Of a stretch of DNA of 64,000 bases, positions 24,508 through 32,102 are shown one piece after another (within the stretch, counting starts at the first letter, position 1; each line of letters starts with the position of its first letter). The notes beneath the pieces were generated by a model. It worked only from the letters and a program-made list of their open reading frames with translations. It searched no databases and had not been told where the DNA came from. The stretch comes from Comamonas granuli NBRC 101663 (GTDB lineage Bacteria; Pseudomonadota; Gammaproteobacteria; Burkholderiales; Burkholderiaceae_C): the NCBI RefSeq assembly GCF_000739995.1, contig NZ_BBJX01000002.1, forward strand, positions 277,910 through 341,909. Direction: 5' to 3'. Position numbers and translations under genes: made by a program.

Positions 24508-25890
24508 TTAACGCATGGCGAAGGATTCGCGGTGCAGGCGCCAGGAGCGCGCGCCGCTGGCGTGCGCATCGAGCGCATCGCCCAGGCCCTGGGGGCCGCA
24601 GAACCAGATGTCCAGCGGTCCGGGGATGGCCTCCAGGTCCTTGGGCTGCAGGCGCTGGCCCTGGGCGTCGCCGTGCACCGTCAGGTTCACCGGCGGCTGG
24701 GCCTGGGCACAGAGCTGGCGCAGGCGGGGCAGCAGCGGATCGGTGGCGGCGTCGCGGGTGCAGTAGTGCATAAGCACGGGCTGCAGCCGGGAACCTGCGG
24801 TGGCGGTACCCGGCTGCCGGGCTTCCAACAGCGCGAGGAAGGGGGTGATGCCCACGCCACCGGCGATCCACACCTGCTGCCGCCGCTGGCGGCCCCGGCC
24901 GTCGAAGCGGCCGTAGGGGCCTTCGATGTCCACGCGCTGCCCGGCCTGCAGGCGCCGGCCCAGGGTGCGGGTGTAGTCGCCCAGCGGCTTGATGACCAGG
25001 CGCAGCAGCTGCTCGCCCTGCGCGCTGGTGCCCAGGCTGCCCGGGGCACTGGCGATGGTGAAGGGGTGGGCGCCTTCCCAGGCATCGAAGCGCACGAAGA
25101 CGAACTGCCCCGCGCGGTGGCTGGGCCAGCTGGCAGGCAGGGCGCAGATCACCTCAATGGGGGCCGCCGTGCCGCCGTCGCCCAGCACCTGCACGGCATG
25201 GATGCGGCCGGTGTGGCTGCGCGCGCGGCCAATCCAGCCCGCCAGCGACCACAGTGCCGCCGCGCTGCCCAGTGCCAGCAGCGTGCCCATGAGCAGGCCC
25301 AGCGGCAGTGTCCAGAAAGAAAGTGGCATGAGGGCTACGGTGTGGATCACCAGCGCCAGGAACAGCAGCGGCATGGCGCGGTGCAGAAAGCGCCAGGGGC
25401 GGTAGGACAGCAGCCGGGTCAGCAGTGTGATGGCCACCATGGCCAGCAGCAGGTAGAACGCCATCTCGCCCAGGTCCTTGGCAAAGCCCCGCGCATCGGT
25501 GAGCCAGGGCAGCACGGCCTCCCGCGCGGGCCGGCCGGCGCGCCCCCACAGGCCCTTGATCCAGTCGCTGGATTCATCGGCGCCCCAGTGCAGGATGGCG
25601 GCCAGGGCCGCGCCGATGCCGGCCCATTTGTGCAGGCGGTAGACCTGGTCCATGCCGCCCAGGGCGCGGTCCAGCAGCGGCAGGCGCAGGGCCAGTACCA
25701 TGACCAGTGCCATCAGGCCTATGCTCCACAGGCCGCTGAGGTAGATCAGGTGCTGGCGCAGCTTCCACCAGCCCAGGGCCTGGCCCTGGGCGTTGACCAG
25801 GGGGTCTATGCCCAGGTCGGGCGGGAGCACGGCGGCCCACGCCAGGGTGATGCCCAGCAGCCAGAGGGTCAGCACGGTTTTGATTCGCAT
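24508..25890 (-). CDS. ferric-reductase-like membrane flavoprotein
   Basis: A 460-residue protein. About six membrane helices (about 5-215) carry paired histidines typical of haem-binding ferric reductase/NOX-type domains (RQHLIYLSGLW; YRLHKWAGIG; ILHWGAD). A cytoplasmic FAD domain (HPFTIAS) and NAD(P) domain (GGVGITPFLALLEA; WFCGPQGLGDAL) follow. It would move electrons from NAD(P)H across the membrane to ferric iron or periplasmic carriers. The start at 25890 was chosen over ATGs at 25899 and 25920 because AAAGG stands 9 nt before it. It is the first gene of the operon running down to apbE. Its promoter shares operator copy A, with CACAAT (25919-25924, minus strand) as likely -10. Confidence 0.82.
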   Translation of the reverse strand: MRIKTVLTLWLLGITLAWAAVLPPDLGIDPLVNAQGQALGWWKLRQHLIYLSGLWSIGLMALVMVLALRLPLLDRALGGMDQVYRLHKWAGIGAALAAILHWGADESSDWIKGLWGRAGRPAREAVLPWLTDARGFAKDLGEMAFYLLLAMVAITLLTRLLSYRPWRFLHRAMPLLFLALVIHTVALMPLSFWTLPLGLLMGTLLALGSAAALWSLAGWIGRARSHTGRIHAVQVLGDGGTAAPIEVICALPASWPSHRAGQFVFVRFDAWEGAHPFTIASAPGSLGTSAQGEQLLRLVIKPLGDYTRTLGRRLQAGQRVDIEGPYGRFDGRGRQRRQQVWIAGGVGITPFLALLEARQPGTATAGSRLQPVLMHYCTRDAATDPLLPRLRQLCAQAQPPVNLTVHGDAQGQRLQPKDLEAIPGPLDIWFCGPQGLGDALDAHASGARSWRLHRESFAMR

Positions 25891-25935
25891 GGTGTGCATC
25901 CTTTCTTCTTCGCTGTGCATTGTGGAAAATCCAAG

Positions 25936-25974
25936 CTGAACGGATGCTGAAAGCGCCGTTCAGCCCGCATTCAG
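25936..25974. promoter_or_regulatory. 39-bp four-half-site operator, copy A, between divergent promoters
   Basis: CTGAA-N6-CTGAA-N7-TTCAG-N6-TTCAG. On the plus side TATAAA (25986-25991) and on the minus side CACAAT (25919-25924) each stand exactly 11 nt from the operator edge. Two symmetric -10 elements therefore flank one symmetric operator. This fits activation of both the reductase operon (minus) and the PepSY/two-component operon (plus) by the regulator encoded at 26354-27025. Confidence 0.8.
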
Positions 25975-25998
25975 GCGGGCCCCGCTATAAACCGGTCC

Positions 25999-26373
25999 AT
26001 GATCCTGCGCACCTTGCCCTTTCTGCGCCGCCCGGCCACACTCGCCCTGGCCGGCGTGCTGCTCGCTGCCGCCCCGGCGCTGCAGGCGGACGAGCGCGAC
26101 CACGAGCTGGCACGCCAGGCGCTGGAGCAGGGCCAGATCCTGCCCCTGCGCAGCGTGCTGGAGAAGGTCGAGCGCGACTACCAGGGCCAGGTGCTGAAGA
26201 TCGAGTTCGAGCGCGACGACGGCCGCTTCGTCTACAAGATCCGCCTGCTGCAAGGCGATGGCCGCATGGCCAAGCTCAAGGTGGATGCCGTCGATGGCCG
26301 GGTGCTGGGCATACAGCGCCGCGAGCACGAGCGGGACGCCGGAAAGGACCGCGATGCGCATCCTCGTCGTTGA
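25999..26373 (+). CDS. exported PepSY-domain protein of the two-component operon
   Basis: A 124-residue protein with a signal peptide (about 1-30, cleavage near ALQADE). One PepSY domain (about 35-110) contains LPLRSVLEKVERDYQGQVLK, IEFERDDGRFVYKIRLL and DAVDGRVLGIQRR. The ATG lies only 7 nt after a TATAAA -10 and no Shine-Dalgarno is visible, so the transcript may be leaderless. Its 3' end overlaps the response regulator gene by 20 nt. Together with the kinase it may sense an envelope or metal signal; similar PepSY proteins accompany metal-responsive two-component systems. Confidence 0.78.
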   Translation: MILRTLPFLRRPATLALAGVLLAAAPALQADERDHELARQALEQGQILPLRSVLEKVERDYQGQVLKIEFERDDGRFVYKIRLLQGDGRMAKLKVDAVDGRVLGIQRREHERDAGKDRDAHPRR

Positions 26374-27025
26374 AGACGAACCCACCCTCAGCGGCCAACT
26401 GGCCCAGGCCCTGGCGGCTGCGGGCCATACCGTGGAGTGCGCCGGCGATGGCGTGGACGCCCACTACCTGGGCGAGGTCGAGGACTTCGATGCCGTGGTG
26501 CTCGACCTGGGGCTGCCCCGGCTTGACGGCCTCTCGGTGCTGCGCCGCTGGCGCGCGGCGGGGCGCAACATGCCGGTGCTCATCCTCACGGCCCGCGGCG
26601 CCTGGCATGAGAAAGTGACCGGCATGGATGCCGGCGCCGACGACTACCTCGCCAAGCCTTTTCACATGGAGGAGCTGCTCGCGCGCCTGCGCGCCCTGCT
26701 GCGCCGCCGGGGCGAGCACGCCAGCGCCGAGTGGCGCTGCGGCCCCATCGTGCTCGACACGCGCCAGGCGCGCGTGCAGGTGGATGGCCAGCCCCTCACC
26801 CTGACCAGCCACGAGTTCAAGCTGCTGGCCCTGCTCATGCAGCGCAAGGGCGAGGTGCTCTCGCGCACCGAGCTGTCCGAGCACATCTATCCGCAGGACA
26901 GCGACCGCGACTCCAACACCATCGAGGTCTTCGTCGGCCGCCTGCGCAAGAAGCTGCCCGCCGGCAGCATAGAGACCGTGCGCGGCATGGGTTACCGCCT
27001 CGTGCAGCCCGGCGCCAGCGCATGA
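26354..27025 (+). CDS. OmpR/PhoB-family response regulator
   Basis: A 223-residue regulator. The receiver (1-115) has E7/D8, phospho-acceptor D51 (VVLDLGLPRLDG) and K101-type lysine in DDYLAKPF. The winged-helix DNA-binding domain (about 125-220) contains LTLTSHEFKLLALLMQRKG, SDRDSNTIEVFVGRLRKKL and VRGMGYRL. It is closest in look to the QseB/PmrA group. The start at 26354 (M-R-I-L-V-V-E-D) follows AAAGGA. It overlaps the PepSY gene upstream and the kinase gene downstream (ATGA). It probably binds the two 39-bp operators at 25936 and 20354. Confidence 0.9.
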   Translation: MRILVVEDEPTLSGQLAQALAAAGHTVECAGDGVDAHYLGEVEDFDAVVLDLGLPRLDGLSVLRRWRAAGRNMPVLILTARGAWHEKVTGMDAGADDYLAKPFHMEELLARLRALLRRRGEHASAEWRCGPIVLDTRQARVQVDGQPLTLTSHEFKLLALLMQRKGEVLSRTELSEHIYPQDSDRDSNTIEVFVGRLRKKLPAGSIETVRGMGYRLVQPGASA

Positions 27026-28407
27026 GCGGCGTCGCCGGCAGCTACTCCCTGCGCCTGCGCCTGCTGGCGGGCACGCTGGCGTGGATGCTACTGGCCATTG
27101 CCCTGGTGGGCTGGGGCCTGCGCGCGCTGTTCCAGGAGCACATCACCCAGCAGATGCAGGCGCAACTGGTGATGCAGCTCGACCATCTGAGCGCTGCCGT
27201 CGACTGGGAGCCCGCGGGCGGCGTGCGCGTGGCAGCCATGGCGGCCGACCCGCGCCTGGGCGAACCCCTGTCAGGCCTGTACTGGCAGATCGACGTCCTG
27301 GGTGCGGCGCCGCAGGCCGCCGCAGCGCGGTCGCGCTCGCTGTGGGACCAGGTGCTGGCACTGCCCGCCGTGCCCGCGGCCTACCCGGCCAAAGGCTACC
27401 GCGTGCTGGCGCTGCAGGATGCGCAGGGCCACGCCCTGCTGGCCGTGGCGCGCACCCTGCAACTGCCCGAGGACGAGGCCCCGCCGCTGCGCCTGGCGGT
27501 GGCGGGCGACCGCGCGCTGCTGGCCGAGCCGCTGCAGCGCTTCACGCGCCTGCTGCTCATGGCCCTGGGCATGCTGGCCCTGGGCCTGGCCGTGGCCGTG
27601 GCCGTGCAATTGCACCTGGCGCTGCAGCCGCTGGGCTTGCTGCGCGCGCGGCTGGCCGCCGTGCGCAGCGGCGCGGCCGCGCGGCTGGAAGGGCGCTTTC
27701 CCCAGGAGCTGCAGCCCCTGGTCAACGAGTTCAACCACGTGCTGCAGGAAAACGCCGACATGGTGCAGCGTGCGCGCACCCAGGCGGGCAACCTGGCCCA
27801 TGCGGTGCACACGCCGCTGTCCATCCTGGCCAATGCCGCGGCGCAGGAGCAGGGCGCGCTGGCGCAGCTCGTGCAGGAGCAGGTGGCCAGCGCCCGCCGC
27901 CAGGTGGACTACCACCTGGCGCGCGCGCGCGCCGCCGCGGCCGTACGCGCCACCGGCCTGGCCACGCCGGTCCTGCCGCCGCTGCAGGCCTTGCTGCGCA
28001 CCATGCAGCGCCTGCACGCCGAGCGCGGCATCGCCTTCCGCCTGGCCGCCGGGGCGCAGGAGGCCGCCTTCCGCGGCGAGGAGCAGGATCTGTACGAGCT
28101 GCTGGGCAATCTGATCGACAACGCCGGCAAGTGGGCGCGCACCCAGGTGGTGGTGGACGTGCAGCCTCAGGACGGCATGCTGTGCTGCACCGTGGACGAC
28201 GACGGCCCCGGCATCCCGCAGCCCGAGCGCGAACGCATGTTCGAGCGCGGCGTGCAGCTCGACGAGCAGCGCCCCGGCTCCGGCCTGGGGCTGGACATCG
28301 TGCGCGCGCTGGCGCACACCTACGGTGGCAGCGTGCAGGTGCAGGACTCCCCCCTGGGCGGCGCGCGCCTGCGCCTGTGCCTGCCGGCGGCGCTCCCCGG
28401 GGGTTGA
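27022..28407 (+). CDS. membrane sensor histidine kinase (PhoQ/QseC-like)
   Basis: A 461-residue kinase. Two transmembrane helices (about 14-35 and 178-200) bracket a periplasmic sensor of about 140 residues. A HAMP-like region follows, then a dimerisation helix with H263 (LAHAVHTPLSILAN), and an ATPase domain with N-box LIDNAGKWAR, VDDDGPGIP and GSGLGLDIV. The H-T-P-L phospho-acceptor motif and length resemble PhoQ-type kinases. It overlaps the regulator gene by 4 nt. The stimulus is unknown; the co-regulated reductase genes suggest iron, redox state or envelope stress. Confidence 0.88.
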   Translation: MSGVAGSYSLRLRLLAGTLAWMLLAIALVGWGLRALFQEHITQQMQAQLVMQLDHLSAAVDWEPAGGVRVAAMAADPRLGEPLSGLYWQIDVLGAAPQAAAARSRSLWDQVLALPAVPAAYPAKGYRVLALQDAQGHALLAVARTLQLPEDEAPPLRLAVAGDRALLAEPLQRFTRLLLMALGMLALGLAVAVAVQLHLALQPLGLLRARLAAVRSGAAARLEGRFPQELQPLVNEFNHVLQENADMVQRARTQAGNLAHAVHTPLSILANAAAQEQGALAQLVQEQVASARRQVDYHLARARAAAAVRATGLATPVLPPLQALLRTMQRLHAERGIAFRLAAGAQEAAFRGEEQDLYELLGNLIDNAGKWARTQVVVDVQPQDGMLCCTVDDDGPGIPQPERERMFERGVQLDEQRPGSGLGLDIVRALAHTYGGSVQVQDSPLGGARLRLCLPAALPGG

Positions 28408-28424
28408 GGCCGTTGTTGCGCCGA

Positions 28425-28444
28425 TGCGTCAGCAAGCTGACGCA
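28425..28444. promoter_or_regulatory. perfect 9-bp inverted repeat upstream of the GNAT gene
   Basis: TGCGTCAGC-AA-GCTGACGCA is a perfect palindrome with a 2-nt centre. It lies 18 nt after the kinase stop and partly overlaps CGCACAAT (28441-28448), a possible -10 of the next gene. No T-run follows, so an operator is more likely than an intrinsic terminator. Confidence 0.5.
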
Positions 28445-28482
28445 CAATACGGCCCACTGCGTATTCACCCCTTTCCCTTCCC

Positions 28483-29007
28483 GTGACCCTTGCCGACCGA
28501 TTTGCCCATGCCCAGGTGCGCCCGCTCGCCGAGGAGCACCTGCCCGCGCTGCAGCAGGTGCAGCGCGCCTGCTATGGCGAGGGCTACATCGAAAGCACCG
28601 AAGTGTTCGCGCGGCGCCTGGCCTGTACGGCGCAGTGCTCGCTGGTGCTGGAGCTCGACGGCCGCGTGGCCGGCTATCTGGCCGCCTGTGATGTGGTGCA
28701 GGGCTGGGTTGCGCCCCTGCACGGCGACTTCGAGGCGCTGACGCCGCCCGACACCCTGTACCTGCACGACCTGGCCGTGCTGCCCGAGCTGTCCGGGCAC
28801 GGCCTGGCCCAGCGCCTGCTGCAAACCCTGTGGCAGGGCGCGCAGGCACGTGGCCTGCAGCGCTCGGCCCTGGTGTCGGTGCAGGGCACACAGGGCTTTT
28901 GGCAGCGCCAGGGCTACCTGGCCTGGACGCTGCAGGACCCCGTCCAGCGCGAGCGCCTGGTCACCTATGGGCGCGATGCGGTGTACATGCAGCGGCGCCT
29001 CGGCTGA
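28483..29007 (+). CDS. GNAT-family N-acetyltransferase
   Basis: A 174-residue protein with the GNAT fold order. The acceptor-side N-terminus (AEEHLPALQQVQRACYGEG) is followed by central strands (LVLELDGRVAGYLAA), LYLHDLAVLPELSGHGLAQRLLQ (acetyl-CoA pyrophosphate loop, here S-G-H-G-L-A) and C-terminal FWQRQGY. The start is taken as GTG at 28483, with no in-frame ATG nearby and only a weak ribosome site; the true start could lie a few codons away. The substrate is unknown. It is 38 nt upstream of nudJ and co-directional. Confidence 0.75.
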   Translation: MTLADRFAHAQVRPLAEEHLPALQQVQRACYGEGYIESTEVFARRLACTAQCSLVLELDGRVAGYLAACDVVQGWVAPLHGDFEALTPPDTLYLHDLAVLPELSGHGLAQRLLQTLWQGAQARGLQRSALVSVQGTQGFWQRQGYLAWTLQDPVQRERLVTYGRDAVYMQRRLG

Positions 29008-29045
29008 GCCGCGGCAGCCGCGTGCGCGCTGGCGATAATCCCCCC

Positions 29046-29534
29046 ATGCCAAACCGCTGGAAACCCAATGTGACCGTGGCCGCCCTGATCGAGCGCGACG
29101 GCCACTTTCTGCTGGTGGAAGAGGACACGGCCGACGGCCTGCGCCTGAACAATCCGGCCGGGCACCTCGACCCGGGTGAGTCGCCCCTGGACGCCTGCAT
29201 CCGCGAGGTGCTCGAAGAGACCGCCTACGATTTCACGCCCACCGCCCTGGTGGGCGTGTACCTCAACCGCTTCCGGCGCACGCGCACGGGCGACGACATC
29301 ACCTACATGCGCTTTGCCTTTGCCGGCACGCTGGGCACGCACCACGCCTGGCGCACGCTGGACGAGGGCATCGTGCGCACCGTGTGGATGACGCCGGCGC
29401 AAATCCGCGCCAGCCGCGAGCGCCACCGCAGCCCCGTGCTGCTGCGCTGCGTGGAGGATTACCTCGCGGGCCAGCGCTTCGCGCTCGACGTGGTGCACAC
29501 CGACCCCAGCGTGGGCCGGCCCGTGGCCGAATAG
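29046..29534 (+). CDS. nudJ: Nudix phosphatase NudJ
   Basis: A 162-residue protein with an intact Nudix box (GHLDPGESPLDACIREVLEE: G-x5-E-x7-R-E-x2-E-E). The N-terminal RWKPNVTVAALIERDGHFLL and length fit NudJ (COG1051), which removes phosphate from nucleotides and thiamin pyrophosphate intermediates. In many proteobacteria nudJ sits directly before mnmA; here three other genes separate them. GATAAT stands 6 nt before the ATG with no Shine-Dalgarno, so translation may be leaderless. Confidence 0.85.
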   Translation: MPNRWKPNVTVAALIERDGHFLLVEEDTADGLRLNNPAGHLDPGESPLDACIREVLEETAYDFTPTALVGVYLNRFRRTRTGDDITYMRFAFAGTLGTHHAWRTLDEGIVRTVWMTPAQIRASRERHRSPVLLRCVEDYLAGQRFALDVVHTDPSVGRPVAE

Positions 29535-29538
29535 GCTC

Positions 29539-31035
29539 TCAGCGCGCGCCCTGGGCCTGGGCCATCTGCCCGATCAGGCGGTGGTAGAAGCGGATGGCGT
29601 CCGCGTAGTCCTTCACGGCCAGGCGCTCGTTCGTGCCGTGAAAGCGCGGCAAGTCCTCGCTTTTCGCGCGTATGGGCGAGAACTTGAAGATGTGGTCGCT
29701 GATGGTCTCGTAGTGGATGGAGTCGGTCGCCGCCACCATCAGCCCCGGGGCGACGAGCGCGTCCGGGAAGACCTCGCGGACGGTGCGCTGGAGCTGCCGG
29801 TACTGGGCCGAATCCGTGGGCGCGACCTTGGAAGCCTCCTTGGCACCGGGCAGGGCTTCGACCTTGACGTGAGCCATGTCCACCACCTTGCCCACGGCCG
29901 AGCGCACATGCGCCATCACCCCCTCGCGCGTGTCGCCGGGCAGGATGCGGAAGTTCACCGTCGCGTCGGCGCGCCCGGGCAGCACGTTGTCCTTGTTGCC
30001 GGCGCGGGCGATGGTCAGCGCCGTGGTCGTGCGCAGCATGGCATTGGTGCTGCCCGCCCCTTCGAGCTGCTTTTGCACCAGCGGGCCGAAGAGCCAGAGG
30101 TTGGACAGCGCCACGCGCGAAAAGCCCTCCATCTCGGGCGCGAGCACGTCGAACATCTCGCCCGCCACGCCGCGGATGGCCGCGGGCATCTGGTCGTTTT
30201 CCAGCGCGTTCAGCGCCGCGGCCATCATCGCGATCGCGCTCGTGCCCTTGCCGGGCGGCATCGACGAGTGCCCCGGCGTCGCCGAAGTGCTGAGCGCCAC
30301 CGACATGTAGCCCTTCTCGGCCACGCCGATGAGCGCGGCCGGTTTTTTCAGCCCCGGCATCACGCCGTCGAGCACCAGCAGGCCCTCGTCGAGCACGAAG
30401 TCGAGCTGCACGCCCCGGCTCTTGAGCAGCTCGGCGATTTTGGCCGCTCCACGGTGGCCGCCCACCTCCTCATCGGCGCCGTAAGCCAGGTAAACGGTGC
30501 GTGGCGGCTTGTAGCCGCTGGCGATCAGCATCTCCACCGCTTCCAATTGCGAGAGCAGGTTGCCCTTGTCGTCCCACGAGCCGCGGCCCCAGATGTAGCC
30601 GTCCAAGACCCGCCCGGCGAACGGCGGCTGCTGCCAGTCGACCTCGGTGCCCGGCGCGATCGGCACCACATCCTGGTGCGCGGCCAGCAGGATGGCCTTG
30701 GCCTTGGGGTCCCGCCCCTGCCACGTGTACAGCAGCGACAGGCCGTTCACCACCTCGCGCTTGAGCGTCGCATGCACCCGGGGAAATTCTTTTTCGAGCA
30801 GGGCGTGCAGCGCAAGGAACTGATCCCGGCTCAAATCGGCGTCCGTGGCCGACGAGATGGTTTGGAGCCGGACCGCCTGCGCCAAGCGCCCGGCCGCAGC
30901 CGCTTCGTCGACGGCCAGCGGCGCGAGCGGCGCCACCTCCAACTGGCGCGAGCCCTTGCGCCAGGTGTTGACAGCCACCGCCGCCACCAGGGCGAGGACG
31001 AAGATCAGCAGGGCACCGAGGGTTTTCTTCCACAT
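29539..31035 (-). CDS. membrane-anchored M20 metallopeptidase
   Basis: A 498-residue protein with an N-terminal membrane anchor (about 3-24, KKTLGALLIFVLALVAAVAV). M20 peptidase motifs follow: AAHQDVVPI, IWGRGSWDDKG, ADEEVGGHRG and C-terminal FHGTNERL, giving the dinuclear zinc ligands and the catalytic Asp/Glu. It resembles carboxypeptidase S/PM20D1-type enzymes that hydrolyse or form N-acyl amino acids. The start at 31035 follows AAGGAGG at 9 nt. It lies 47 nt after the membrane protein gene at 31083-31511 and ends 4 nt from nudJ, convergent with it. It is part of the cassette dividing nudJ from mnmA. Confidence 0.85.
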   Translation of the reverse strand: MWKKTLGALLIFVLALVAAVAVNTWRKGSRQLEVAPLAPLAVDEAAAAGRLAQAVRLQTISSATDADLSRDQFLALHALLEKEFPRVHATLKREVVNGLSLLYTWQGRDPKAKAILLAAHQDVVPIAPGTEVDWQQPPFAGRVLDGYIWGRGSWDDKGNLLSQLEAVEMLIASGYKPPRTVYLAYGADEEVGGHRGAAKIAELLKSRGVQLDFVLDEGLLVLDGVMPGLKKPAALIGVAEKGYMSVALSTSATPGHSSMPPGKGTSAIAMMAAALNALENDQMPAAIRGVAGEMFDVLAPEMEGFSRVALSNLWLFGPLVQKQLEGAGSTNAMLRTTTALTIARAGNKDNVLPGRADATVNFRILPGDTREGVMAHVRSAVGKVVDMAHVKVEALPGAKEASKVAPTDSAQYRQLQRTVREVFPDALVAPGLMVAATDSIHYETISDHIFKFSPIRAKSEDLPRFHGTNERLAVKDYADAIRFYHRLIGQMAQAQGAR

Positions 31036-31082
31036 AAGAACTGGCCTCCTTGATTGGTGATGGTTCTGCACGCCCTCGCGAC

Positions 31083-31511
31083 TCATGCCGCGGCACCCTG
31101 TTCGCGCAAGCCCTCGTCCCGGGCCTCGACAGGCATCAGCTGCAATATGCCAAAAAGCAGTTCGAACGCAGTGAACCCGAGAATGATGGCGCTGGCTCCA
31201 GAGAAGACCGCATGGATTTGCCACGTCATGAAAAGCAGTCGCGCCACGGCATCCAGCCTTCCCAAGGCCACCGAAGGATAAAGAATGCGCGCCAGCGCCC
31301 AGACTACGACCACCGACCCCAGCAAGTTGGCGAACAATATGTGCATGGGCTCCAATTCAGGGATTGCTCCCGGAAGGCCCAAGCTTCTGGCCGTCCAGGC
31401 GAGTAGCGTGTAAATCCAGATGAATGTCCATGGCAAAACGAACATCCAGGTGGCCAGCAGGTCGTACCATGCGCTGTACCGTACCATGCGGATGAAGCGG
31501 TCTTGTTGCAT
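31083..31511 (-). CDS. four-helix membrane protein of unknown function
   Basis: A 142-residue protein with four predicted helices (about 15-40, 57-77, 88-108, 111-128). The first contains YDLLATWMFVLPWTFIWIYTLL. I do not recognise the family. GGGAG precedes the ATG by about 8 nt. It is transcribed away from the MerR gene and toward the M20 peptidase gene, so these two are probably an operon regulated by MerR. Sampled lines are near 52% GC against about 75% in mnmA, which suggests later acquisition. Confidence 0.65.
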   Translation of the reverse strand: MQQDRFIRMVRYSAWYDLLATWMFVLPWTFIWIYTLLAWTARSLGLPGAIPELEPMHILFANLLGSVVVVWALARILYPSVALGRLDAVARLLFMTWQIHAVFSGASAIILGFTAFELLFGILQLMPVEARDEGLREQGAAA

Positions 31512-31541
31512 CGCGAGCTCCCGTGAAGTGCAAAGACCGCA

Positions 31542-31572
31542 GTGTCAACCTTGAACCATGCTTCAATGTCAA
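31542..31572 (-). promoter_or_regulatory. MerR-type promoter with 19-bp spacer and dyad
   Basis: On the minus strand TTGACA (31567-31572) is separated by 19 bp from a weak -10 (TGACAC, 31542-31547). The spacer holds the inverted repeat TTGAA-N6-TTCAA (31551-31566). Overlong 19-bp spacers with a central dyad are the hallmark of promoters twisted into shape by MerR-family activators. It would drive the membrane protein and M20 peptidase genes. Confidence 0.6.
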
Positions 31573-31591
31573 GCGTTTTCGAAGGCAACCC

Positions 31592-32011
31592 ATGCTCATC
31601 GGCGAATTGGCCACCACCAGCGGCCTGTCTCGTGAGACGCTGCGGTTCTACGAGAAACTCGGTCTGATTCATTCCCGAAGGCTGCCCAACGGCTACCGTC
31701 GGTACTCTCCCGAGACTCTGACCCTCGTCATGTACATCAGGACCGCTCAACAACTCGGCTTCAGCTTGTCCGAGATCGGGCGCGAAATCCCTCGACTTTG
31801 GCAAGGCGCGGTTTCAGACGCTGACATCGCGCAGGTTTTGCAGAACAAATTGGCCGACATCGATCAACGCATTGAGGCGCTGCAATCCCTGCGCGACGAT
31901 CTGGCCGCACGCCTGGCCTCGGCATGCCCGTTGCGCACGCCATCGACCACCTCACCGCATCCGGCCACCGTGGCCGACGGCTCCACCCGTGGTGCGGCAC
32001 GACGGGCATGA
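31592..32011 (+). CDS. MerR-family transcriptional regulator
   Basis: A 139-residue protein. The N-terminal MerR helix-turn-helix and wing ([39 protein letters not shown]) are followed by a coiled-coil dimerisation helix (about 75-115). The Ser/Thr/Pro-rich tail has one Cys near residue 112, so a typical metal-binding Cys set is absent. The start at 31592 matches the usual M-x-I-G-E-L beginning; an in-frame ATG at 31523 lies in the operator. It is divergent from the membrane/M20 operon and probably controls it through the 19-bp-spacer promoter. Confidence 0.82.
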   Translation: MLIGELATTSGLSRETLRFYEKLGLIHSRRLPNGYRRYSPETLTLVMYIRTAQQLGFSLSEIGREIPRLWQGAVSDADIAQVLQNKLADIDQRIEALQSLRDDLAARLASACPLRTPSTTSPHPATVADGSTRGAARRA

Positions 32012-32102
32012 CGCCGATTCCCTCCACGATCAGGTTGGTACGGCACATCCCATCCATCATGCGCCGCAGGGATTGGCATTCGGGCCGCCGATAATCCGTG
32101 GC

